In this document: positions 45,941 through 55,976 of the stretch, piece after piece | How positions within the stretch are numbered: position 1 is the stretch's first letter | Layout of the letters: every line of letters begins with the position of its first letter | Source: Periplaneta americana | Lineage: Eukaryota > Arthropoda > Insecta > Blattodea > Blattidae | Direction of reading: 5' to 3' | DNA: 64,000 nucleotides | NCBI RefSeq assembly: GCF_040183065.1 | Contig: NC_091123.1 | Location: forward strand, 14,891,501 to 14,955,500 | Program-made: the position numbers and the translations under genes | The notes under the pieces: generated by a model | Databases searched by the model: none | What the model was told of the DNA's origin: nothing | The model's input: the letters and a program-made list of their open reading frames with translations, nothing else

Positions 45941-46851
45941 TTTTTTTGTAGGTTATTTTACGACGCTTTGTGAACATCTTAGGGTCTTAGGTTATTTAGC
46001 GTCTGAATGATAAGAAGGTGATAATGCCGGTGAAATGAGTCCGGGGTCCAGCACCGAAAGTTACCCAGCATTTGCTCATATTGGGTTGAGGGAAAACTCC
46101 GGAAAAAACCTCAACTAGGTAACTTCCCTCGACCAGGAATCGAACTCGGGCCACCTGGTTTCGCGGCCAGATGCGCTAACCGTTACTCCACAGGTGTGGA
46201 CAAATATGGGGAAGGAGTACATATATAGAAAATATGAATATGAAAGAAAGATTTGGACTAGCCTGGTTCAGACTGGGGATTTGGAAATTAAGAAGTAATA
46301 GAGGCAATATACCTCAAGGCACGTGCCCATTATGTGGATGGAGAGAAGATGATATTCACATTGTTCTTGAATGTGAAAATACAAAAGATATACGGATGAA
46401 ATTTATAAATGAAAAGTTCCTACAAATAAATAAAGAAATAGCTATAAAAAACTGATGATTAATAATAGCATAAAATTGCAAAAGCAATTAGGTTTATATC
46501 TTTTTTTGACTAAAAAAAATTATAATGGAAAGAATAAATGAAATAGAATTGAATGAAAAAAAAGAAAATAAATAAATATATAAATAAATAAAGAAATAGG
46601 GAGGTGAACAAATACTGATTGTAACTGCATACTAGAATGAGTTGAGTCTTGCACAAAACTAAAAGCAAGTGCAAGATAAAACAAAAAAAAAATTGCTTAT
46701 TAAATATGTAAATTGTAGAAATTGTATTTAAATAATACTATTTCTTTGTGTAAAAAATTATTATAAAGTGTGTAATGTAAGGGTTCAATTGATTACTTAA
46801 TTGTATGTACTTTGTCTGTGATCTATAATAAATATCATATCAGGTGTGGAC
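45941..46851 (-). mobile_element. tRNA-derived SINE, copy 3, carrying a nested LINE
   Basis: The SINE body runs from 45941 to CAGGTGTGGAC at 46191-46201 and finishes again at 46841-46851. The host duplication AAGAATGGTGTAT is at 45928-45940 and 46852-46864, outside both parts. A LINE tail (46204-46840) opened it close to its head. A and B boxes are still visible. Confidence 0.88.
46204..46840 (+). mobile_element. LINE 3' end nested in SINE copy 3
   Basis: The plus strand reads ERFGLAWFRLGIWKLRSNRG, then CPLCGWREDDIHIVLEC, the C-terminal zinc-finger-like motif (CPLC...H...EC) of I/R1-type LINEs, then a stop at 46455, an A-rich 3' region and an AATAAATATCATAT end. The 13-bp duplication CAGGTGTGGACAA is at 46191-46203 and 46841-46853. 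The family is not named. Confidence 0.85.
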
Positions 46852-46864
46852 AAGAATGGTGTAT

Positions 46865-48015
46865 ATATTAAATTAATTCAATTTCTTTCTTTCTCTTTTG
46901 CTCTAAAAAAAACTGACGTTAGCTTGCATAACATAATGAAAAGGCGATAGTACATGTGTACTAGTTAAAGTGAAAAGGGGGCCCAAAAGTTGGCTTCAGA
47001 TTGAGGAAAGGGGATGTACTAATTTTTCGATACAGTACTCGCTGCAAAGTTTTCTGTCTTTCTTTAAAAAATAATTTTTATGTAATCCTACTCAGCATTT
47101 ATTTAACAATCCTATAAAATCCGGACACACACTTCTAGCTTTAAAAAATTCCGACTTCATTTCTATAAAGTCTACAAAGTGATTTAAGTGCTTAGGAGTG
47201 CCACAGACTGAATCCTGCAAATGGATTTTAGATGCAGAAAAAAAAAAAAGAGGTCGAAATTTAGATATGTCAGTGTGAAAATTTCGGATAAACATAACGT
47301 CATAACTTATGTAAATTTCGACCAGTGAACATCTGAAACATCAATAACTAGAACCACAACATTTTCGAAAAACTTAATTTAATTGATCTGGACTAGAATT
47401 ACATTATAATTATACATCTCTAATGACAAAAGCTGATCCAAAAAGCAATATCAAAGATTATTTACAAAACACAAGATTCAAAGAAAACAAGAATGTAACA
47501 ATAGACAAAAAAGAAATTCTGAAAATTATCCAACAAAACTAGAAAGAATAGTTAATGGTTGAATGGTAATATGTATTTTATTAATTCGTTATTAAATAGA
47601 ATTTTAAGCCAACATGTTTAATTGTTGTATTAAAAAAGTAAGTGAGAATGCTTACCTATAGGAACAATACTACAGTGCTGGTGTGTCACACACACCATTA
47701 ATTATTCGTATTCACTCATCTGAAAAACGCACCGTGTTCATAGAAAAATACATTGAAGTGGACTGAAACCATTTTCTGGAATGTAAAATTCGACCACAAT
47801 CTATAAAAGGGCAAGGATTTTGATATATGATATCTATATTATAAAAGACTATTACACTCTACTCACAGTAACGTTTGAGAGGCGATAACCACAATCATCT
47901 TTAGAACTAAAACATAAATTCACATTGCTCCAAAATTAACACTCCGTATATGTGCTGAAATTCAAACAGACACATTATACATCTCGATTACACAACTTTT
48001 AACACTGTATCATTT
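46865..48015. other. No gene seen
   Basis: AT-rich unique-looking sequence with no exon or repeat recognised. Confidence 0.4.
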
Positions 48016-48072
48016 CGGAATATGTATGATAAGAACTTTCTTGTGTTAAATATTAACGTACCTTGTTAACAT

Positions 48073-48100
48073 GTTTCGACCTATTTTCGGTCATCTTCGG
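48073..48100 (-). ncRNA. Hammerhead-like motif A' (left Penelope end)
   Basis: Inverted counterpart of the motif at 48955-48982, with the same stem II, GAAA and CATG. It belongs to the left half of the head-to-head pair. Confidence 0.5.
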
Positions 48101-48954
48101 AACTGGTAGTTGTTGGTCTTGGCGCCTCTTGTTTCCTGTGTGGGTGTGCTCGTAAAGTAGAGTCAAAGAGTGTATGTGTTTTGAAATTGAGTTGTGTGTT
48201 GAGAATATCGTTGGGGTGTGTTTTTGTGTGTCTGTATATTTCATATTGTTCTAGTGTGTTGAGTTTCTGGCTTTTTGGTTGGAATGTGTAGTATTTCCAT
48301 GTCTGTGTTGATGTCTCTGTAGGTGTGGTTGGCATTTGTGATGTGTTCTGCATATGTGGAGGTGTTTTGTAATTTTGTTATGGCTGTGATGTGTTCTTTG
48401 TAACGTTTTTGAAATGATCTGCCTGTCTGTCCTATGTAGAAGTTGTTGCAGGTGTTACATTTGAGTTTGTATACGCCTGTGAAATTAAACTACAACATGG
48501 CATACAGAACAAATAACACTCTACAAAGACATCTCAACACATAAACAACACAAACAAACAAATACAACCACAAAGGCGTATACAAACTCAAATGTAACAC
48601 CTGCAACAACTTCTACATAGGACAGACAGGCAGATCATTTCAAACACGTTACAAAGAACACATCACAGCCATAACAAAATTACAAAACACCTCCACATAT
48701 GCAGAACACATCACAAATGCCAACCACACCTACATAGACATCAACACAGACATGGAAATACTGCACATCCAACCAAAAAGCCAGAAACTAAACAAACACA
48801 CTAGAACAATATGAAATATACAGACACACAAAAACACACCCCAACGGTATTCTCAACACACAACTCAATTTCAAAACACATACACTCTTTGACTCTACTT
48901 TACGAACGCACCCACACAGGAAACAAGAGGCGCCAAGACCAACAACGACCAGTT

Positions 48955-48990
48955 CTGAAGATGACCGAAAATAGGTCGAAACATGTTAAC
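48955..48990 (+). ncRNA. Hammerhead-ribozyme-like motif A (right Penelope end)
   Basis: Core CTGAAGA (48955-48961), stem II GACC/GGTC around a 7-nt loop (48963-48977), GAAA (48978-48981), palindromic CATG (48982-48985), triplet GTT and a short stem I (GTT 48952-48954 with AAC 48988-48990, plus CC/GG further out). This is the layout reported for minimal hammerheads of Penelope-like elements. A mirror copy lies at 48073-48100 on the minus strand. Confidence 0.65.
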
Positions 48991-49284
48991 AAGGTACGTT
49001 AATATTTGACACACGAAAGTTCTTATACATATTCCGAAGACATGTTATGTGCCAAAACAAACAATACTGAAATTACTGCTCGACTACTGCGCATATTTGC
49101 CTAGCAACCATGTACTTATTTATTTGCCAGAATATTTAGATAATATATTGTAGATTCAGTGCTTGGCTTAGTGCTGCAATTATGGTTCTCACAACAGAGG
49201 AAAAAATCTTTATTCTGGAGTTCACATGGACTTTGACGTGCAGATGACCAAGTTTGTAACATATTTCAGATGACTTCGTGAAAT

Positions 49285-49521
49285 CTTAGCATGTAGGCTT
49301 TCACGGCTGGGTGTCTAGTTGAAACGGAGCTTCTGGGCTAAGATGCCGTGGTCTACTGGTGTAGATATTCCCAGACGTTTCGTCTACTACTGCGGCAGAC
49401 ATCTTCAGTGGTTAGGTATCCTAGGTCGAAGTCTTCTGCTAGGGGTACCTGTGGCAACTGAACGTCTGGGAATATCTGCACCAGTAGACCTCGGCATCTT
49501 AGCCCGGAAGCTCCATTTTAT
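49285..49521 (-). mobile_element. 237-bp Penelope-type terminal insert with 11-bp target-site duplication
   Basis: CTTCGTGAAAT flanks both sides (49274-49284 and 49522-49532). The insert carries roughly 57-bp inverted arms (GGGCTAAGATGCCG...TATTCCCAGACGTT at 49333-49379 and its complement at about 49461-49507) and a hammerhead-like motif. No protein is encoded. The combination recalls a solitary terminal repeat of a Penelope-like element. Confidence 0.7.
49371..49411 (-). ncRNA. Hammerhead-ribozyme-like motif B
   Basis: On the minus strand: stem I CCA (49411-49409), core CTGAAGA (49408-49402), stem II GTCT/AGAC (49400-49397 and 49385-49382), GAAA (49381-49378), CG, triplet GTC (cleavage after 49374), and stem I TGG (49373-49371). 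It is unrelated in sequence to motif A outside the core. Confidence 0.65.
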
Positions 49522-49652
49522 CTTCGTGAAATGTTTCACAAGCTGCCAACAAGCAACAAGTTTTAGACACTTTGGGGAACACATAAATCCCCATGGAACA
49601 CATTTTCCTTATCCGCATTCACCTGATTTTATGTCACCCGATGTCTATGAAT

Positions 49653-50270
49653 GGAGTATGTTAAAGGAGTTCATCTTTATGAAAAATCTACCGACAACAA
49701 TAATTGTGGAATTACGAGGAAATATAGTGGATCTCTTTGACCAACTGCAGCAACCTCTCTTTGCAAACAAGTTTGAAAATCTATCAGTATGATTGCTGTG
49801 TAAAAAATTATGGAAAGCAACAATATTAGAACAAATTATTCTTATTAAGGATTTGTGTATTTTAGATACCGGTAGTCATCTTTACTATGCCTAAATTACT
49901 GTAATACATTTAACACTTTTACGGAGTATGGTGTATGTTAAAGGAGTCCATCTTTATGAAAAATCTACCGACAACAATAATTGTGGAATTACGAGAAAAT
50001 ATAGTGGATCTCCTTGACCAACTGCAGCAACCTCTCTTTGCAAACAAGTTTGAAAATCTATCAGTATGATTGCTGTATAAAAAATGATGGAAAGCAACAA
50101 TATTAGAACAAATTATTCTTATTAAGGATTTGTGGTATTTTAGATACCGGTAGTCATCTTTACTATGCCTAAATTATTGTTTAACACTTTTATGGGGTAT
50201 AGTGTATGTTAAACGAGTCTATCTTTATGAAGAATCTACCGACAACAATAATTGTGGAATTACGGGCCAT
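49653..50270 (+). repeat. Tandem triplication of the transposase C-terminal segment
   Basis: TTAAAGGAG...ATCTTTATGA recurs at 49661, 49938 and 50209 (periods 277 and 271). Each unit carries ACCGACAACAATAATTGTGG; the first two also carry TTTGCAAACAAGTTTG and GATACCGGTAGTCATC. The third unit stops at GAATTACGG shortly before the TTAA-flanked element. Confidence 0.85.
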
Positions 50271-50292
50271 TGCTTTCTTTAAATTCGGTTAA

Positions 50293-50848
50293 GGGGTTAG
50301 GTACAGCTTACAGCAGTAAAATTTTGGAAATATTCAAATTTTTTTTTCCTCCATTTCTGTATCTTGTACAACAATGAAAATTAGTATGTATAAAACACTG
50401 CCCTTTTGCTATATGAATAAAATATTTTTACTTTAAAAAATTATTTGCAATTTTTTTTTTTTTTCAAAATTCAGTTCATTGTGCAGTGATGAAGCGTTTC
50501 CCACATAACTTAAACACTATCCAACATTCTGTGATTAAATTTTTTGTGTGTATTTATGCATGTCATATCTACAATATGATGCAAGATCACTTCTCTACCT
50601 TTGATAGATTGTCTGATGAAAAATAAATTCATTTTAAAAATGGTCAAATATCAGTATTTTCTTCTAACACAAAATAAAAATAATATTATTTATTAAGGAT
50701 TGTAGTTGAAAGAGCATGATATTGTAAACATGAGTTTCAACAATAAAATAAAAGCGAGAGAATATGAAAAAGTTAACACGTTTATGAGTTATGAGAGGAA
50801 CGCTTCATCACTGCACACTAAACTGCCACCAATTTCAATTTCGAGAGA

Positions 50849-50902
<54 letters not shown>

Positions 50903-51052
50903 TTTTTTAAATCGTAAAAATATTTTTTTCATATAGCAGGAGGACAATGTTTTACACATACCAATTTTCATTATTGTAAAAGATGCAGTAATGGAGGAAA
51001 AAAATGTTGAATATTTCCAAAAATTTTACTGCTATAAGCTGTACCTAACCCC
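50293..51052. mobile_element. TTAA-flanked long inverted-repeat MITE
   Basis: The ends GGGGTTAGGTACAGCTTA are inverted copies and the arms extend at least 200 bp (AGCAGTAAAATTTT, AACAATGAAAATTAGTATG, ATATGAA.AAAATATTTTTA, TGATGAAGCGTTTC). TTAA flanks both sides (50289-50292 and 51053-51056), which suggests a piggyBac- or Kolobok-type mover. An (AT)n tract lies at about 50858-50898 in the right arm. Length is 760 bp with no coding capacity. Confidence 0.8.
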
Positions 51053-51085
51053 TTAAGTCAGACATGATTACTCCACTATCATGAT

Positions 51086-51440
51086 CTAGCACGCTGCTAC
51101 AATAGTGATGTAATTGAATGCTTCATTCTCTTCATTTACAATCAGAGTCAGCCCCTTGTACCGTGGATCCAATAAGTTTTCTGCAGCATGAATGGGCTTA
51201 CATGTGAATTCCTTTCTGTTCTTAATTGCAGCCTTTATAATTAACCAATAGGATGGAGAGAACATTGAACTATCTCGTAGTACTAGATCAGTGTAATTTG
51301 AAATTTGAGTAAATCGCTCATGGATATCAGACAAAACAGCATTATCTGCCTTAACAGTGTTCATAGCTGCCGACATAGGTCCTCTGAGATAGGTTCTAGA
51401 GGCATCTTACTACGTGAAGCAAATGAGTACTTCTCAATCT
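51086..51440 (-). pseudogene. hAT transposase fragment
   Basis: The minus strand reads MFSPSYWLIIKAAIKNRKEF, then KPIHAAENLLDPRYKGL, the KP.HAA..LDPRY motif found ahead of the dimerisation domain in hAT transposases. Further upstream (higher coordinates) DLSQIEKYSFAS fits in another frame. No element ends were identified. Confidence 0.65.
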
Positions 51441-51700
51441 GAGACAAGTCTCCTGATGTTTATGCACAAAGGAGAATATTGTGATAGTGAAGATTGCGTC
51501 GTTTTATACATAACTATTATACCATGATTAATGCAGTAGGCCTATTATACAATGCTTGTTGGTATTATACGGTATTTTTACATATATAGGTATGGATAGT
51601 CTTGGACAGAAAAGACTTTTCATATCATTTTAAAACAAAAAGAATCACTAAAATATTCAGAACTTTCTTGAGTTACTCACAGCTAATTTTTCTTTTTACT
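51441..51700. other. Nothing recognised
   Basis: AT-rich spacer. Confidence 0.4.
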
Positions 51701-51702
51701 AG

Positions 51703-52316
51703 AATCGACGGCAATTCGGAAGGCAGTAGTCTGCTAGCGTTTGCGTCGAGAGAGACAGATAGAGAGAGCAAGGCAGCATACAACATTGCCACATCGTACT
51801 TCACGAGCACGTGCAATACAAATAGCGCAGGAGAGAATTTAAATTATCAAAAGATAATAATGACTTTAGCCGTTGATTACTCTAAGCATGACACCAAACA
51901 AACCCTCTTTCCTTCACTAACAATATTCTTTGCACGGTTCTCAATCCCACACCACACGCTTCTGCAGTCGTTTCTTGCACGTTGGCAACGTTGCAGCCAG
52001 CATCAGGATGCCCGGCAGCGTTCTGCTCGTCAACGTTTTTAAAATAATAATACACCTTAAAAACTATTTTCCGCGCCTACCTGTGCAATACTTGTCTTTT
52101 TACAGTCTCTTCTTCCATTTATTTATCTTACACACACACAGTAAATGTTAGTTTTACTTATTCAATGTATTGAAACAGTCACACGTGAACAAACGAACTA
52201 GGGAAGTACTTGTTATAGACTGATTCTGATTGGTTCTACTATACAAGCTTGTGACGTCACATACCAGAAATGCTACGGCGCATGTAGCAGCCGACTGCCT
52301 TCCGAACTGCCATCTA
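51703..52316. mobile_element. Inverted-repeat element, GGCARTTCGGAAGGCAGT ends
   Basis: The left end (GACGGCAATTCGGAAGGCAG at 51706) and the reverse complement of the right end (GATGGCAGTTCGGAAGGCAG) match, then diverge after CTGCTA. CTAG borders both sides, but the true duplication is unclear. The open frame at 51602-52042 starts outside the element and shows no domain. About 614 bp, class unknown. Confidence 0.6.
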
Positions 52317-52339
52317 GTCTAGTCAAGAGATATTTTACT

Positions 52340-52905
52340 CAATTTTAAGATTATTACGGAAAAATATGAATTGTCGTCCACACCCACTTCTTTACCAGGT
52401 CTTTCTCTGTTTTTCGAGAAGTAATTAGTATTTACTTTTAATTTGCATTAGAGAGTTGTTTAATTAGCTTTACCTATTTCAATATCGAGTCTTTCATTAT
52501 TTTTATTTTCAGTATTGTATTGGTAATTATTAATCTATTTATACACCACTGTATTCTTTTGTTTCTGGCTGGGTGGAAGAGAAGGCCTGATGATCTTAAC
52601 TCTGCCAGAATAAATAAACAGATACTAAATACTGACACTCTGATTATTATGGAAAAATCTTAACTGTTGTCCACAAGCTCTTCTTTATCAAGTCTTTTTC
52701 TGTCAGTGTAACTAAACACTCAGATTATGAAATTGAAAAATCTGAATTGTTGTCCACAACCTCTTCTTATCAAATCTTTTTCTGTCAGTACAATACTTAG
52801 GTTATTATAATGAAAAATCTGAATTGTTGTCCACAGGAAAAATCTGATTTATTGTCCACAACCTTATTAAGTCTTCTTCTGTCAGTATAAAACTCAGGTT
52901 TGAAA
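52340..52905. repeat. Dispersed-tandem minisatellite, units of about 80 bp
   Basis: GATTATTA.GGAAAAAT.TGAATTGT.GTCCACA, CTTCTTTA.CA.GTCTTT and TCTGTCAGT recur at about 52350, 52640, 52730 and 52810-52890, the last copies partly rearranged. A 210-bp unrelated stretch (52430-52640) separates the first from the rest. Confidence 0.65.
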
Positions 52906-53949
52906 TATAGTGAACTATGGCAACGTAACTTTGGATTACAACAAATGGTTTAATTGATATGCTAAGATATTTTGAAGTGTGTTAAAAGGAGACTCCACAA
53001 AATCATGTACATTTTCCAAACAATTTTTATTGGCTATTTCACTTCTTTAGAATGTATATTTCCATACCCCAAATTGATTTAATTCAATTCTGATTATAAA
53101 TATGTTTAATTTTTTTTTTAATTTTGGCTGTAAGGGGGCGTGGTATTTAAAGAGCTGCCAAAATTATTTTTTTCATCAAAATTCCTTTTCACAAATTTCT
53201 GATTACAAATCTAGTAACTTTTTGTTCTAAAGTTGGCTCACTGAAGTTACTAGATGAATGTAGCGTAGGAAAATTTTAATTTAGGGCCTACATAAATATT
53301 CATTTTATTTTCAAATCCATTTTTCCGTAAGTTTATTTTTCTTGATTCAAGACCAACTTTTTTATGCCAAATATTACCAGTAATCAATCTGGATGAAATT
53401 TTTACTGCAAATATTTGTGAGGTAGCTGCATGTTTCTATGCATTTATTTTGTAAAAAAATGCTGAGTTTATTTTATTAATTCTTTTCATGAATTATAGAA
53501 AAAACAACATTTTTAAAATTTCAAACAAACATTTTGAAGTGAGTAAATGACATATTTCATAAAATAAATACATATAAATATTTCTCTATGTCTTGTGAAT
53601 GTAATCAAGGAAAAAAAAAAAAAAAAGCAGCTTAAAACTTGAGTTTGAAAATACTTCTAAAAAGAATAGAAAAAAAAAATCAAAAGCCCAAAACATTTGA
53701 GAGTTCAAAATTTGGACTTTGTTAGTTCTTTACATAGTGAACATGCTATCAAAATTTGGCTGAAAAAAAATGATTACAAAAAAAGTTCTGATTTTTAGTG
53801 GAATGTCCCCATGAAAGCTCTCAAACAGAATCTCATTAAAGGAAAAGGAAACAAAGCACAGCATTATAAGAGATAGGAGATAGCTTACAGTGTCTCTTTT
53901 CCTGTATAAATAATTTAAAATGCTTATTTTTAATTTTGCTTGCTAGTTG
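52906..53949. other. No gene seen
   Basis: Strongly AT-rich with T and A runs. No exon or known repeat. Confidence 0.4.
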
Positions 53950-53957
53950 TATCCCAA

Positions 53958-54215
53958 TTTTTTTTATTGGGTTATTTACGACGCTATATCAACATCTAGG
54001 TTATTTAGCGTCTGAATGAAATGAAGGTGATAATGCCGGTGAAATGAGTCCGGGGTCCAGCACCGAAAGTTACCCAGCATTTGCTCGTATTGGGTTGAGG
54101 GGAAAACCCCGGAGAAAACCTCAACCGAGTAACTTTGCCTCGACCAGGATTCGAACCCGGGTCACCTGATTTCGCGGCCAGACGTGCCGACCATTACTCC
54201 ACAGGTGTGGACTTC
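53958..54215 (-). mobile_element. tRNA-derived SINE, copy 4
   Basis: Same family and orientation as the other three copies, with B box GGTTCGAATCC on the minus strand and a T-rich left end. TATCCCAA flanks it (53950-53957 and 54216-54223). Confidence 0.88.
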
Positions 54216-54223
54216 TATCCCAA

Positions 54224-54620
54224 ATAAGTAAAGCAAGTACATGTTTTCACTGTAATCATTTGTCATTCTGAAGTCAACATTTCTATTTTAAATTATAATT
54301 TTTCATACCTAAGCCCTTCCAAGACTGAACTCCATGAACATTAGGCCCTACCTCGAGATCTGCAGGGAAAATGAGTGTCTAAATCCTAAAAGAAAAAGGA
54401 CAGAGAACAAGGACAAGATGAGGAGAAGAAGGATAAAGAAGATTATGGAGATGGGATGATTTAAAGAAATGAACAGTATTAAAAAATATATATATATAAT
54501 AATGCAAACTACAGAGAATATTGAAAGAGAAACTTACGTATCTTCAATTTAAAGATGTAACCTAAGAAAAAAAGAATAAATAATTGGTGAACATAATATC
54601 TTGTACATCATATTCTGCTT
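54224..54620. other. No feature
   Basis: A purine-rich stretch at 54380-54480 and (AT)n at 54489-54502. Nothing is recognised. Confidence 0.4.
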
Positions 54621-54624
54621 TAGC

Positions 54625-55235
54625 TAGAGTTACCAGATGTCTCCGATATCCAGGGACAGTCACTGATATTTTTATAATATTCTTCAGGGACAGTCCCTGA
54701 TATTTTTATGATGTTCCTAACTAAAGTTTGTCTCTAGATAGTCCCTGGTTTTAATTTTCTTCAATTCGTATATTTGTGAATTATCACTATGCCCAAGAAT
54801 TCAAACTAACATGGAACTTATAGAAGGAAATTCCGTGTTGGATGTTGGCAATATAAGATGTCGATCAAATCGTTATTTGATATCGCCAATAGAAATGTTA
54901 TTCATGGATACATCGAAACATATGTCTGGTTCCTGTTTAGGGATTTTGTTCTGATTATTTTGTACCAGACGGCACTGAAACATCGCACAGAGAGAATACA
55001 GAAATGGGACTTTAAGAAATATTCTAAATCGGAGAAGTGGACTGAAACATATTTCCATTTCTTAGAAAGTCGTTGTCCCTTTGTGGAGTTATAAAAACTA
55101 TGAATTTGACTTTATGTATGTCTGGGAGTAATGCATCTGTGAAGCGAGTATTATCTTCTATGAATATGTTGTGGTCATCTCAAAGATCTAGTTTATCTAC
55201 CAACAGAGTTGGTGAAGTCAATTGAGGGGTCAGAA
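54625..55235 (+). pseudogene. hAT remnant with dimerisation domain
   Basis: The plus strand near 55100-55210 reads CMSGSNASVKRVLSSMNMLW, then SSQRSSLSTNRVGEV, matching the hAT C-terminal dimerisation motif (SNASVERVFS..N..W...R..L). Upstream, GGGACAGTC.CTGATATTTTTAT occurs twice in tandem (about 54653 and 54688). The middle frame (54858-55094) has no recognised motif. Ends not found. Confidence 0.6.
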
Positions 55236-55976
55236 GCAAAAGGGTACAACTGAAATTTCTAAAAAAAAAAAAATGAGTTAAGTGCATCTAGGGCAAGCTA
55301 AAGCATAAACCATTTTAGTGGCAAACGGATAGATCTTTTAACGACATCACACATTAAAATATAAAATCAAGACTTCACGGAATTTACAAGAGCTTAAGTA
55401 TTTTCATTCACATTTTCTCAAGAGTAACTTAAGTGCACTTATACCCCTTTGCTTTTGACCCACTCAATTTTAAATGTGATTACGAACTTCGAAGAATTTT
55501 CAGGGAAATTTAAAAACAGAAATGATATCTTGTACAAGATTCATGGTGCAGAAATATTTATGTAAATACATCACGATATTGATAGGCCTATACTATGGTA
55601 ATAAGTGCATATTATAATCAATCATGTAATGAAACAAAAATTCTTTTGAGTGTCCTCGGATTATGTCCAAAAAATCTGGTAATCTTAGCTAGCAAGTGCT
55701 TGGTGGTAACAATGCAATGGTGTAAATATTGTTACAGACATTATTTTATATTCGATAACCCTGTGAGATATAGGGAGGAACTATATTAAAATTCACCACA
55801 GAGAGAGTACTGAAGGGTACAGTTGACCCAAAATACTGATCATAAGTTTACTATACACATTGGTATCAATGTAGCAGTAACATCGTCTCTATATTAAGGT
55901 GAATATATGTCTTGAAATTCAATCACAGTTATAAATCCATTCTTCCCCATTTTTCCTTGTTACGTATGTTCTGAAT
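55236..55976. other. No gene seen
   Basis: AT-rich; nothing recognised. Confidence 0.4.

Larger units (their letters stand above)
48016..49036. mobile_element. Head-to-head pair of Penelope-like 3' ends (inverted repeat)
   Basis: The outer ends are CGGAATATGTAT (48016) and its reverse complement (to 49036). The left half (48016 to about 48486) runs on the minus strand and the right half (about 48487-49036) on the plus strand. Both encode the GIY-YIG endonuclease region of Penelope-like elements (VYKLKCNTC, NNFYIGQTGRSF, RYKEHI). Both end with a hammerhead-like motif and AACAAGGTAC. Penelope-like elements are known for terminal repeats and for inverted partial copies at one end. This is a fragmentary, non-functional remnant without the reverse transcriptase. 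Confidence 0.85.
49160..49795 (+). pseudogene. Deleted mariner/IS630-type transposase interrupted by a Penelope-type insert
   Basis: The plus strand starts with MVLTTEEKIFILEF at about 49180 and, after the 237-bp insert, continues with HSPDFMSPDVYEWSMLKEFI, ELRGNIVDLFDQLQQ and FANKFENLSV. This resembles the N-terminus joined to the C-terminal part (SPD..P.D..LWG..K) of a mariner-like transposase with the middle lost. Terminal repeats were not found, so element borders are unknown. Confidence 0.55.

Noticed and set aside
48053-48353. Host gene with an endonuclease-like domain
   Set aside because: The GIY-YIG residues, the inverted partner and the terminal motifs identify Penelope-like fragments.
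50706-50971. Open frames with IYIYIY repeats
   Set aside because: Translation of the (AT)n tract within the TTAA-flanked inverted-repeat element.
51602-52042. 146-codon plus-strand gene
   Set aside because: It starts outside and ends inside an inverted-repeat element, with no domain and no splice sites.
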